NCBI GenBank assembly: GCA_031315865.1 | Contig: JALDRJ010000002.1 | Span: forward strand, 1,834,001 to 1,898,000 | Origin: Nitrospirales bacterium | GTDB taxonomy: Bacteria; Nitrospirota; Nitrospiria; Nitrospirales; UBA8639 | DNA length: 64,000 nucleotides | Direction of reading: 5' to 3' | Part shown: positions 15,773-25,197 of the stretch, one piece after another | How the letters are laid out: the number at the start of each line of letters is the position of its first letter | How positions within the stretch are numbered: position 1 is the first letter of the stretch | Position numbers and translations under genes: made by a program | The notes under the pieces: model-generated | The model's database searches: none | Told to the model about the DNA's origin: nothing | The model's input: only the letters and a program-made list of their open reading frames with translations

Positions 15773-18700
15773 GAGTAGGTGTTCGCACCGCTGAGGGTTA
15801 AGGTGCCGGTGCCTTGTTTGACGAGGCTCCCGGTCTCGCTGAGGATGCCGGCGAAGGTGGTGCTGGTGGTGTCGCCGACGGTCAAGGTGCCGGTGCCAAG
15901 GAGGGCGGCCCCGGAGCCGGTCAACGAGCCGATGGTGGCGCTGACATCATTCAAGTCCAGGGTGCCGCTGGCGCCCAGGGTGACGGCACTGCCGACCCCC
16001 AGGGTGCCGCTGCCGCTGAGTTGGAGGGTGCCGGCCGTGATGTTGGTGGCGCCGGTGAAGGTGTTGGCGCCACTGAGAGTCAACGTGCCAGTGCCCTGTT
16101 TGACGAGGCGCCCGGTCCGCTGAGGATGCTGGTGCTGGTGGTGTCGCCGAGGATGCCGGTGCCGAGGAGGGCGGCCCCGGAGCCGGTCAACGAGCCGATG
16201 GTGGCGCTGACATCATTCAAGTCCAGGGTGCCGCTGGCGCCCAGGATGACGGCACTGCCGACCCCCAGGGTGCCGCTGCCGCTGAGTTGGAGGGTGCCGG
16301 CCGTCAAGGTATTGGCACCCGTGACCGTTCCCGTGCCAGTGCGCCGGTCCCGCTGAGGATGCCCGCATAGGTGCCGGACCCTGCCTGATCAAACGTGACC
16401 GCCGCGTGTTGCCTTGCAGCGAGGTCGTCGTTCCCTGCAGAAGGCCGGCGCTCACGGTGGTGCCGCCGGAGTAGGTGTTCGCACCGCTGAGGGTCAACGT
16501 GCCGGTGCCCTGTTTGACGAGGCTCCCGGTCTCGCTGAGGATGCCGGCGAAGGTGGTGCTGGTGGCGTCGCCGACGGTCAAGGTGCCGGTGCCGAGCAGG
16601 GCGGCCCCGGAGCCGGTCAACGAGCCGATGGTGGCTGACATCATTCAAGTCCAGGGTGCCGCTGGCGCCCAGGGTGACGGCACTGCCGACCCCCAGGGTG
16701 CCGCTGCCGCTGAGTTGGAGGGTGCCGGCCGTGATGCGCCGGTGAAGGTATTGGCACCCGAGAGCGTGACCGTGTTCCCGTTTTCGTCAGCGCGCCTGGG
16801 ATGCTAGGTGTTCAAACGTGACCGCCGTTGCCTTGCAGCGAGGTCGTCGTTCCCTGCAGAAGGCCGGCGCTCGGTGGTGCCCTGGTTTCGACCGCTGAGG
16901 GTCAACGTGCCGGTGCCTTGTTTGACGAGGCTCCCGGCTCGCTGAGGATGCCGGCGAAGGTGGTGCTGGTGGCGTCGCCGACGGTCAAGGTGCCGGTGCC
17001 GAGCAGGGCGGCCCCGGAGCCGGTCAACGAGCCGGGTAGCGCTGTGGTACTGACATCATTCAAGTCCGTTGAGTTGCAGGTGCCGCTGGCGCCCAGGGTG
17101 ACGGCACCGCCGACCCCCAACGTGCCGCTGCCGCTGTTTGGAGGGTGCCGGCCGTGATGTTGGTGGCGCGGTGGTGCTGGTGGCGTCGCCGACGAGTGCC
17201 GGTGCCGTTCGCACCGCCGGTCAACGAGGTGGTCATCATTCAAGTCCAGGACCGCTGCCGGTGACCTTGTTTGACGCAGCGCTCCCGGTCCGGCCGTCGC
17301 TGAGGATGAGAGTCAACGTGGGTGCCTTGAAGGCGGTCTCGCTGAGGATGCCGGCGAAGGCGGTGCTGGTGGCGTCGCCGACGGTCAAGGTGCCGGTGCC
17401 GAGCAGGGCGGTCAACGAGCCGATGGTGGTACTGACATCATTCAAGTCCAGGGTGCCGCTGGCGCCCAGGGCGACGGCACTCCGACCCCCAGGTGCTGCC
17501 GCTGAGTTGGAGGGTGCCGGCCGTGATGTTGGTGGCGCCGGTGAAGGTGTTGGCGCCACTGAGAGTCAACGTGCCGGTGCCTTGTTTGACGAGGCTCCCG
17601 GTCTCGCTGAGGATGCCGGCGAAGGTGGTGCTGGTGGCGTCGCCGACGGTCAAGGTGCCGGTGCCGAGCAGGGCGGCCCCGGAGCCGGTCAACGAGCCGA
17701 TGGTGGTACTGACATCATTCAAGTCCAGGTGCCGCTGGCGCCAGGGTGACGGCACTGCCGACCCCCAGGGTGCCGCTGCCGCTGAGTTGGAGGGCGCCGG
17801 CCGTGATGTTGGTGGCGCCGGTGAAGGTGTTGGCGCCACTGAGAGTCAACGTGCCAGTGCCCTGTTTGACGAGGCTCCCGGTCTCGCTGAGGATGCCGGC
17901 GAAGGTGGTGCTGGTGGCGTCGCCGACGGTCAAGGTGCCGGTGCCGAGCAGGGCGGCCCCGGAGCCGGTCAACGAGCCGATGGTGGTACTGACATCATTC
18001 AAGTCCAGGGTGCCGCTGGCGCCCAGGATGACGGCACTGCCGACCCCAGGGTGCCGCTGCCGCTGAGTTGGAGGGTGCCGGCCGTGATGTTGGTGGCGCC
18101 GGTGAAGGTATTGGCACCCGAGAGTGTGACCGTTCCCGTTCCCGTTTTCGTCAGTGCGCCGGTCCCGCTGAGGATGCCGGCGAAGGTGGTGCTGAGGATG
18201 CCCGCATAGGTGCCGGACCCTGCCTGATCAAACGTGACCGCCGCGTTGTTGGTGATGTTGCCTTGCAGCGAGGTCGTCGTTCCCTGCAGAAGGCCGGCGC
18301 TCACGGTGGTGCCGCCGGAGTAGGTGTTCGCACCGCTGAGGGTCAACGTGCCGGTGCCCTGTTTGACGAGGCTCCCGGTCTCGCTGAGGATGCCGGCGAA
18401 GGTGGTGCTGGTGGCGTCGCCGACGGTCAAGGTGCCGGTGCCGAGCAGGGCGGCCCCGGAGCCGGTCAACGAGCCGATGGTGGTACTGACATCATTCAAG
18501 TCCAGGGTGCCGCTGGCGCCCAGGGTGACGGCACTGCCGACCCCCAGGGTGCCGCTGCCGCTGAGTTGGAGGGTGCCGGCCGTGATGTTGGTGGCGCCGG
18601 TGAAGGTATTGGCACCCGAGAGCGTGACCGTTCCCGTTCCCGTTTTCGTCAGCGCGCCGGTCCCGCTGAGGATGCTCGCATAGGTGCCGGACCCTGCCTG

Positions 18701-19340
18701 ATCAAACGTGACCGCTGCGTTGTTGGTGATGTTGCCTTGCAGCGAGGTCGTCGTTCCCTGCAGAAGTCACGGTGGTGCCGCCGGAGTAGGTGTTCGCACC
18801 GCTGAGGGTCAACGTGCCGGTGCCTTGTTTGACGAGGCTCCCGGCCTCGCTGAGGATGCCGGCGAAGGTGGTGCTGGTGGCGTCGCCGACGGTCAAGGTG
18901 CCGGTGCCGAGCAGGGCGGCCCCGGAGCCGGTCAACGAGCCGATGGTAGCGCTGACATCATTCAAGTCCAGGGTGCCGCTGGCGCCCAGGGTGACGGCAC
19001 TGCCGACCCCCAGGGTGCCGCTGCCGTTGAGTTGCAGGATGCCGGCCGTGATGTTGGTGGCGCCGGAGTAGGTGTTCGCACCGCTGAGGGTCAACGTGCC
19101 GGTGCCCTGTTTGACGAGGCTCCCGGTCTCGCTGAGGATGCCGGCGAAGGTGGTGCTGGTGGCGTCGCCGACGGTCAAGGTGCCGGTGCCGAGCAGGGCG
19201 GCCCCGGAGCCGGTCAACGAGCCGATGGTGGTACTGACATCATTCAAGTCCAGGGTGCCGCTGGCGCCCAGGGTGACGGCATTGCCATTGCCTAGTGCAC
19301 CACTACCAAAGAGTTGTAGGGTGCCGGCGATAATGTTCGT
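15773..19340 (-). repeat. Tandem array of 282-bp (94-codon) units, type B, partly scrambled
   Basis: The intact period is 282 bp, measured between 18781 and 19063. Each unit encodes TLQLSGSGTLGVGSAVTLG, LDLNDVSTTIGSLTGSG and TTFAGILSETGSLVKQGTG. The landmark for TTFAG (near cgaaggtggtgctggtgg) recurs about nine times between 15.85 and 19.15 kb. Units at both ends keep frame. Units between about 16.08 and 18.77 kb carry many short deletions and patchwork joins; for example the 17541-17821 unit is 280 bp, and 17160-17330 is a jumble of fragments. Some units are interleaved with type A pieces. Confidence 0.85.
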
Positions 19341-21092
19341 TGCGCCAGTAAATGGATTTGAACTGCCCAGCGCGAGTGTGCCGAGACCTTGCTTACTCAA
19401 TCCTCCGGTCCCCGCGATTGCTTCCGGTAATATCAATGTATAGCCGGAGCTGATATCCCACAGTGGCGTCACCACATCGACGAATAACACACCGCCCAAT
19501 GCCTGGCCAGCTGTCGAGTCTACACCTCCAGCCGCGCCAGCCGTCACCGAGCTATTGGCAAAGCTTCCATCTTGGATAGTCAGGTTTCCGCCTTGTCTCA
19601 CAAATATCGCCCCGCCCAAACCCGCCCCGCCCCCGCCTGTAACAAGACCACTACTGCCAGCCCCAGAGCCGGCAATCCCACCATTACTTCCTGCGCCGGC
19701 ACCAAACCCTCCATCGCCACCATTGCCACCACCACCACCACCGTATCCGCCATTGCCACCATTGCCGCCGCCGCCTCCCCCAAATCCTCCGATTCCTCCA
19801 GTCCCATCGGCCCCTATGACGCCAACCCCGCCGCCGCCGCCGCCGCCGCCAAAACCACCGTCTCCACCATCTCCTCCAGTATTCGTGCCCAAGCCGCCGC
19901 CGCCTCCACCACCTCCATCGCCGCCAGCCGTCCCGTCTCCTCCCGTTAAAACATTTCCGACTCCTCCCGTTCCACCGTTAGGGGCGCCGCCTGAGCCTCC
20001 GAAATTAAGAATACCATCGCCTCCGTCACCGACTTCACCGCCGCCGCTCCCGGCTCCTCCCAGCAAGGCCGAACCTCCGTCACCCACAAGGCCGCCCCCG
20101 CCTCCATGTCCAATGGGATCCGCTGGCTGTCCCCCATCTCCACCAAGGCCGCCCCCGCCTCCAAAAACCATGTTTACTGATCCTCCTCCATTTCCACCCA
20201 CGGCTGAATTTTGATCAAAGTCAACATTTTGAAGAGTGACGTTTGCACCGTCATTCACGAAGAGCCCTCCACCTGCCCCTAGGCCGCCTCCACCTCCAAG
20301 CCCTCCCGCGCCTCCTCTTGCGCTTCCATTTTCTACGTTAAAGTTTGAGATTTGAACGGTCCCTGCTCGAACAAAGAAGATGCGGTGAGCGTTATTCCCG
20401 TCAATCGTGACCTCGCCTCCAGTTGCGCCACTGGCATCAATTGTGACGGACTCATCGATTAATGGGAGCGCGCTAGATAATGTAATGGTGCCGATGGAGC
20501 CTGAGAACACGATTGAATCCGTGCCCCCTGTACTGTTGGCATCTGTGATGGCTTGTCGCAGTGAGCCCGCACCTGTATCGTTGTTGTTGGTGACGGTGAA
20601 GATTGCGGAATGACTCGTCGAGGGAATGAGGAACCAGGCAACGCATAAAAGATTCAGTACGGCAATCCGTAATTTCTGAGAAAACCGCAAGGTGAACACC
20701 TCTTGTTGCTGTATTGAGTATTGCCGTATTGACCGAATTCTTTGGCAGGGGGACGCCCAAGATCAGTCGATACGTGTTTGGAAATTCTCTCAATCAGAAT
20801 CTAGGTGGCAGTGTCCCTGTGTAGAGATGAAGGAATACAATGAATGAAAGAGAGGGACTCCAACTGACAATATGAATGATGGAAGATAAACGGAGGTATG
20901 AAGACTTGGGCTTGCGCAAGATCAATGAGATCTCTGGTCGAATCGGCTGAACACGTCTGACGACAAATAGAAATTATGGAGGAACGTCTCCCGAGATTGC
21001 TGATAAATTCACCGAAAAAATGTGTTGATAGTTCGTACGGTTCGATTTCTTTCCTTGAAGAGAAATCTTTTTACGAGACACGCAATGTAGTG

Positions 21093-21116
21093 CTGATGAA
21101 GAGTTTTCTTCATCAG
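21093..21116. terminator. Hairpin downstream of the LuxR-type gene
   Basis: CTGATGAAGA and TCTTCATCAG form a perfect 10-bp stem with a GTTT loop. It could terminate the minus-strand LuxR-type gene or lie in the autotransporter's upstream region. No U tract is evident. Confidence 0.35.
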
Positions 21117-21200
21117 TTTGCATGAAAGGCGAAGAACGTTCTTTAATCTAATTATGGCGGTTCTTTGCTATGTGATGTAGAGGCTATCGGGCAGGTGTGG

Positions 21201-21246
21201 CTAGTCCATTGCTCTAAGTTTGACTAGTCCATTCTCTTAAGTTTGA
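21201..21246. repeat. Two tandem copies of a 23-bp sequence
   Basis: CTAGTCCATT, a variable TC-rich middle and TAAGTTTGA occur twice back to back (21201-21223 and 21224-21246), differing only by a shifted G/T in the middle. It abuts the end of the LuxR-type gene. Function unknown; it could be a replication-slippage duplication or a paired protein site. Confidence 0.6.
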
Positions 21247-21250
21247 TAAT

Positions 21251-21925
21251 TTAGGATTTACTGCTTAGAAGTTTCCCTGATCCTATCAGTGAAGCAATTT
21301 GACTCCGTCGAGTGACGTGCAGCTTGCCGAACAGATGCGAGATGTAGTTTTTGATTGTTTTCTCACTCAAATTCAGATTCTCCGCGATTTCTTTATTCGT
21401 GAGTCCCTGTGCAATCATGACGGCAATGTGTTTTTCTTTTTCGGTCATTGTCTCCATGCTTGATTGGTCATGATGCCCGGCGTTCGAACGCCACTGCGCT
21501 TCCTGCAAAAGCAGGTCGGAGAGATTCGACGAAAGTACCGGTATCCCTGTGTGGAGTAATCGAAGACATCTGATCAGCTCCGCGGCTTTGATATTTTTGA
21601 GCATGCAGCTGGTATCCTCCATGTGAGAGACTGTCAGGAACACCTGTTTTTCTGCGCTGCACGCCAGCAACATGAATTTGGCATGAGTATACCGCTTAGC
21701 GAGCTGTCGATATGTTTTTAGAGGATTGACGTTTTCTGGAGAGATCGCCCAGATCAGAATGTCGACCGGCTCTGTCGACTTCGCGGATAGTGAATCTTCC
21801 GGTGTGTCATATTCACAGGCAATCTCAAATTCGGCTGTTTTTTCAAGGACCGTACGCATGCCTGTGCGCATCAATTCGTTTTCATCGATCAAGATAAGTC
21901 GAATGCGTTGAGGGTTTTTGCTCAT
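21251..21925 (-). CDS. LuxR/NarL-type regulator with degenerate receiver domain
   Basis: About 224 residues. The N-terminal half has the receiver fold (RIRLILIDENELMRTGM start, conserved Lys in CMLKNIKAAEL), but the phosphoacceptor position after VDILIW is Ala rather than Asp, so ordinary phosphorelay control is unlikely. The C-terminal LuxR helix-turn-helix is intact (LTNKEIAENLNLSEKTIKNYISH). I prefer ATG 21925, directly before the receiver; a GTG at 21982 would add 19 residues without homology. It lies next to the autotransporter and the two-component block and could regulate either; that is inference. Confidence 0.85.
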   Translation of the reverse strand: MSKNPQRIRLILIDENELMRTGMRTVLEKTAEFEIACEYDTPEDSLSAKSTEPVDILIWAISPENVNPLKTYRQLAKRYTHAKFMLLACSAEKQVFLTVSHMEDTSCMLKNIKAAELIRCLRLLHTGIPVLSSNLSDLLLQEAQWRSNAGHHDQSSMETMTEKEKHIAVMIAQGLTNKEIAENLNLSEKTIKNYISHLFGKLHVTRRSQIASLIGSGKLLSSKS

Positions 21926-22151
21926 CAGGAGTATTGAGTCTATTTTGTGAACAAGAGATAGCAGGTTCGGCGTGAGGACCACTCATCTGTGAGAACAGGG
22001 ATGTTCTACGAAAGATGATGGTGTAAGGCCTTAGCCAGACTCACCAAGAAAATGACCATACGTTGAATGTGGAATCTTAGAATGTCAGGTCGCTATGTTG
22101 CAAGATGCGTCGTGGATCGATACGTATGATGCAAAGGATTGGGGTATGCCA

Positions 22152-23378
22152 CTATGATTTTTTGGCCGTACCGGCCTCTGCGAGTTCTGACTCCAGGGGC
22201 TGGGTTTCGGGAACCAGGGCTTGAACATGCTCGTTAATGTTTCGCATTTTGTGAAAATTCTTCAAACGCGAGATTAAAAGCGGAGTCGTTTCGAGTCCTT
22301 TCGGCACCAATAATGTGCCTTCCGTATCGCGCACTTCTTGCGCCAGAAGCATGTAGGGTTTCAGGTCGTCTAGATGAACGCGTTGCTCGATGTAGGTCAC
22401 TTCAATGACACATGTCTGATGAAAACTCTCAAGGATGGCGGGGTCATACCATCCTTCTCGAAGACTCAGTTGTTTGACGGCTTCGGCGTGGTCAATCCCA
22501 CGGCCGATCAGCGCGTCATAATCCAGGGCAATTCTCAAAATTCGAGATCCGATCGGAATCTCGTCGCCTTTTTTCCCGTCTCGTGGACATCCTCCCCCAT
22601 CAAACAATTTCTCCTGCGATGCGACCATTCGAGCCACTTCCTCCATTCGCGGGATTTTCCTGAGCAGGTCGAAGGCAATGAGCGGGTGTTGGGCGAATAA
22701 TTCATATTCGTCTTTCGTGAGCGATTCGTCCATATGGACCTTTTGCATGATGGTTTCCGGAATAATCACACATCCTATCTGCGACAGGATGGCCGCCATC
22801 TCGTACATCCAAATGTCCGGAAGGTCTAATTGAGCCGCGGTCAGCTTAACACTCCGTTGAATGCGGGATGCACGACTAAATGCTTCGGGGTTGAGTAGGG
22901 ATAAAATTTCCCCAAGCACTCGAATACAGCCATTCAATGTATCTTTCAATAGCTCGGTTTGCGCCATGACCAGACGATATTGTTCAACGCCTGCCCGTAA
23001 AGCTGGAATATAGATTTCTGGTCCACAGGGCTTCTCGATAAAACGAAAGATGTGGCCATCGTTCACGGAATCAATCGCCGTCCGCATATCGGCATTGCCT
23101 GTCAACATCATACGAGTGGTGTCAGGTGCAAGTTTTCGAAGTTTCCCCAAGAATTCGACACCATTCATCCCCCCCATTTGCATGTCACTGACGACGACCG
23201 CAAAGGGTCCTTTTTGGCTGACGATTTCCAGTGCTTCTTCTCCACTTAATGCCGCTTCAATCTCGAATTCGTTTCGGACGTTTCTCTTGATTCCTTGGAT
23301 GAGCGAGAGCTTATCGTCAACGATAAGAATTTTAGGGATAGTAGGTGTGTCGTTCATGGCCGTTGCTGGTGGTTCCAT
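22152..23378 (-). CDS. Receiver protein with ligand-less HD-GYP-like output domain
   Basis: A 408-residue protein (or 401 from ATG 23357). Residues about 15-130 are a typical receiver (ILIVDDK, phosphoacceptor in VVVSDMQMGGMNG, Lys in IEKPCG). The rest aligns with HD-GYP c-di-GMP phosphodiesterases, but every metal site is altered: the HD pair is SQ (ILSQIG), the HH pair is SQ (VASQEKL), and GYP is GCP. EIPIGSRIL remains, so the fold is probably kept. I infer a catalytically dead, phosphorylation-switched adaptor. It is divergent from a histidine kinase gene 262 bp away, suggesting one signalling unit. A paralogue is at 26527-27666. Confidence 0.85.
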   Translation of the reverse strand: MEPPATAMNDTPTIPKILIVDDKLSLIQGIKRNVRNEFEIEAALSGEEALEIVSQKGPFAVVVSDMQMGGMNGVEFLGKLRKLAPDTTRMMLTGNADMRTAIDSVNDGHIFRFIEKPCGPEIYIPALRAGVEQYRLVMAQTELLKDTLNGCIRVLGEILSLLNPEAFSRASRIQRSVKLTAAQLDLPDIWMYEMAAILSQIGCVIIPETIMQKVHMDESLTKDEYELFAQHPLIAFDLLRKIPRMEEVARMVASQEKLFDGGGCPRDGKKGDEIPIGSRILRIALDYDALIGRGIDHAEAVKQLSLREGWYDPAILESFHQTCVIEVTYIEQRVHLDDLKPYMLLAQEVRDTEGTLLVPKGLETTPLLISRLKNFHKMRNINEHVQALVPETQPLESELAEAGTAKKS

Positions 23379-23640
23379 ATTTTCTTTGATTGCTGAGATA
23401 TCTATACGTTCCGTTAAGAGTCGTTTCGCTCGGTAGACTGAGATTCCTTTTAACGCTTTCGGGTTTAAAGAAGAAAAACTTGAGAGCGTCTGCTCACGAG
23501 AGGAGGCACGATCACCTCACAAGAGGAGTCTGCCAGCGTTCGATTTTCTGGCTTTCTGACGTATGCCTAAGACTTTAATTTACCCTGCAATAGGCCGATA
23601 GAGAACGAAGACCATGTAGTGTCTTTCCTGGAGTTGTTCT

Positions 23641-25107
23641 ATGAATCAGAGTCCTTTTTGTCCACGAATCCTCGTCATCGATGAAAATCGAGATATTCAT
23701 GATGATTTTAGGAAGATTCTTGGCCATGACCAATCCCAGGTGGTCTCCTTCGATGCATTCGATGCGTCCCTATCCGACGATACCGCTACGGTTACTCATG
23801 AACAGACCCTCTCGTTCGATCTACAGTTTGCTCAACAGGGAGAGGAAGGCTTTGAAATGGTCAAGCGCGCCATTGAAGAGGATTGTCCATTTTCATTGGC
23901 ATTTGTCGATAAGGAAAGGTCCCCTGGGTGGGATAGCCTCGAGACCATTTCGCATATTCTGAGGGTTGATCCCAAAATTCAGGTCGTCATCAGTTCAGCC
24001 TATTCCGGTTATCTTTGGAGCGATATCGTTCAGCGCCTGGGCATTCTTGATAATCTGTTAATCATCAAAAAACCCTTTGATGAGGTCGAAATCCTACAAT
24101 TGGCCCATGCGTTGACCAAAAAATGGTCGCTTCAAAAAGAAAACGACGCCTCGTTCGCGGTGCTTGATCATGTCATCCAGGAACGGAGCAGTGAGTTGGA
24201 AGAAGCCACGTTCCATCTGAAGCAAGAAATCGAACAACGTAAACACATCGAGGTCGAGCTTCGATTGGCGCATAAGCTGGAGTCAGTCGGGCGATTGGCG
24301 GCAGGGGTCGCTCATGAGATCAACACGCCGACACAGTTTATTGGTGACAATCTCTGCTTTCTGAAAGACGCCTTGGCCGACATTTTTCGTCTCATCCAAG
24401 AATTCCATGTTCTCTTGGAGGCCCTCGGAAAACGTGAGGACTTCTCCGATCTGACGCGACACGTTCACCAATGTATGGACGATATTCAACTGCCGTACCT
24501 CGTCGAAGAAATTCCGAGAGCCGTAACAGACGCCTTTGCGGGAAATTCACATGTCGCCGACATCGTCGGCGCGATGAAGGAGTTCTCGTATCCTGGGACC
24601 AAGATCAAGGAACAGACCGATCTCAACGCCCTGATTCGGAATGTGATTCTTGTGGCCAGTAATGAGTGGAAACATGTCGCGTACCTCGAAGCTCATCTGG
24701 ATCCCTCCCTTCCGGCTATTCCTTGCTTGCCCCAGGAATTCAGACAATGCATCTTGAATCTTCTCGTCAATGCTGCGCATGCGATTTCGGCGCTTCACAC
24801 GGGGGGAGGAGAAAGGGGCACGATCGTCGTTACCACGCAATTGAAAGACGAAATGGTCGAAGTCACCCTGTCTGATTCTGGGGTTGGTATTCCTGAAGAA
24901 ATTCAGGATAAAATTTTTGATCCCTTCTTTACGACGAAACCTGTTGGCAAGGGGACGGGGCAAGGCCTGTCTATTGTCCATTCGATCATCGTCGATAAGC
25001 TGCGTGGCCGGCTCTCGTTTCAAACCGCGAAGGAGAAAGGTACGACATTTGTGATCACGTTGCCAGTCAACGCGATATCAGAACATCTCTCCGTTGCGAT
25101 GGTTTGA
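23641..25107 (+). CDS. Cytoplasmic hybrid histidine kinase with N-terminal receiver-like domain
   Basis: A 488-residue soluble kinase. Residues 1-160 resemble a receiver (RILVIDENRDIHDDF, FVDKERSPGWDSLE, IIKKPFDE), with DK in place of the usual phosphoacceptor pattern, so its state is uncertain. A helical linker leads to the phosphoacceptor His in LAAGVAHEINTPTQFIGDN, and the ATPase domain has the N box (LNLLVNAAHAI), DSGVGIPEE and [11 protein letters not shown]. There is no membrane segment, so it senses internal cues or a partner. GGAG lies before ATG 23641. The HDOD response regulator follows 90 bp downstream in the same direction and is its likely partner. Confidence 0.88.
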   Translation: MNQSPFCPRILVIDENRDIHDDFRKILGHDQSQVVSFDAFDASLSDDTATVTHEQTLSFDLQFAQQGEEGFEMVKRAIEEDCPFSLAFVDKERSPGWDSLETISHILRVDPKIQVVISSAYSGYLWSDIVQRLGILDNLLIIKKPFDEVEILQLAHALTKKWSLQKENDASFAVLDHVIQERSSELEEATFHLKQEIEQRKHIEVELRLAHKLESVGRLAAGVAHEINTPTQFIGDNLCFLKDALADIFRLIQEFHVLLEALGKREDFSDLTRHVHQCMDDIQLPYLVEEIPRAVTDAFAGNSHVADIVGAMKEFSYPGTKIKEQTDLNALIRNVILVASNEWKHVAYLEAHLDPSLPAIPCLPQEFRQCILNLLVNAAHAISALHTGGGERGTIVVTTQLKDEMVEVTLSDSGVGIPEEIQDKIFDPFFTTKPVGKGTGQGLSIVHSIIVDKLRGRLSFQTAKEKGTTFVITLPVNAISEHLSVAMV

Positions 25108-25197
25108 CCAAAACGTCATGTCTCTATACGTTCAAGATGTCGGAAGGCCTTGTCTGTTCTCGATTCATCGAAGGACAGGCTATTGGAGATTCCTGAG

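Larger units (their letters stand above)
13696..20699 (-). pseudogene. Giant autotransporter with frame-scrambled repeat region
   Basis: One 7-kb gene judged by its intact ends. The 5' part (20699-about 18770) encodes a signal peptide, a parallel beta-helix start (GAGSLRQAITDANSTGG), a Gly-rich ~250-residue stretch of GGxGGxGG repeats, and autotransporter-associated beta-strand repeats (TLTLSGANTYSGATNITAG). The 3' part (16083-13696, 795 codons) has more repeats, a linker (VNGNFTSQANSEYEVEIDPNG) and a C-terminal autotransporter barrel ending in FSW. Between about 16084 and 18770 the frame breaks many times through small deletions in otherwise highly similar tandem units; the first (near 18770) is an 8-bp loss of GCCGGCGC. 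Either the gene has decayed or the consensus is wrong in a long repeat. If intact it would be a type V secreted surface adhesin. Confidence 0.8.
20700..21250. other. Intergenic region upstream of the autotransporter
   Basis: This 551-bp gap lies between the autotransporter start and the 3' end of the LuxR-type gene. I see a hairpin (21093-21116) and a 23-bp tandem repeat (21201-21246), listed separately, and no convincing open reading frame. The autotransporter promoter should be at the low-coordinate end, but I could not identify a clear -35/-10 pair. Confidence 0.5.

Noticed and set aside
17493-18209. Long plus-strand open frames opposite the autotransporter repeats (up to about 240 codons).
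   Set aside because: They are shadows of the GC-rich repeat on the minus strand: repetitive Pro/Val/Ala or Gly/Ala/Asp composition, several overlapping frames, no ribosome sites.
15389-19340. Possible CRISPR-like or satellite array.
   Set aside because: The units are 192 and 282 bp, contiguous and in frame with an autotransporter passenger; there are no spacers.
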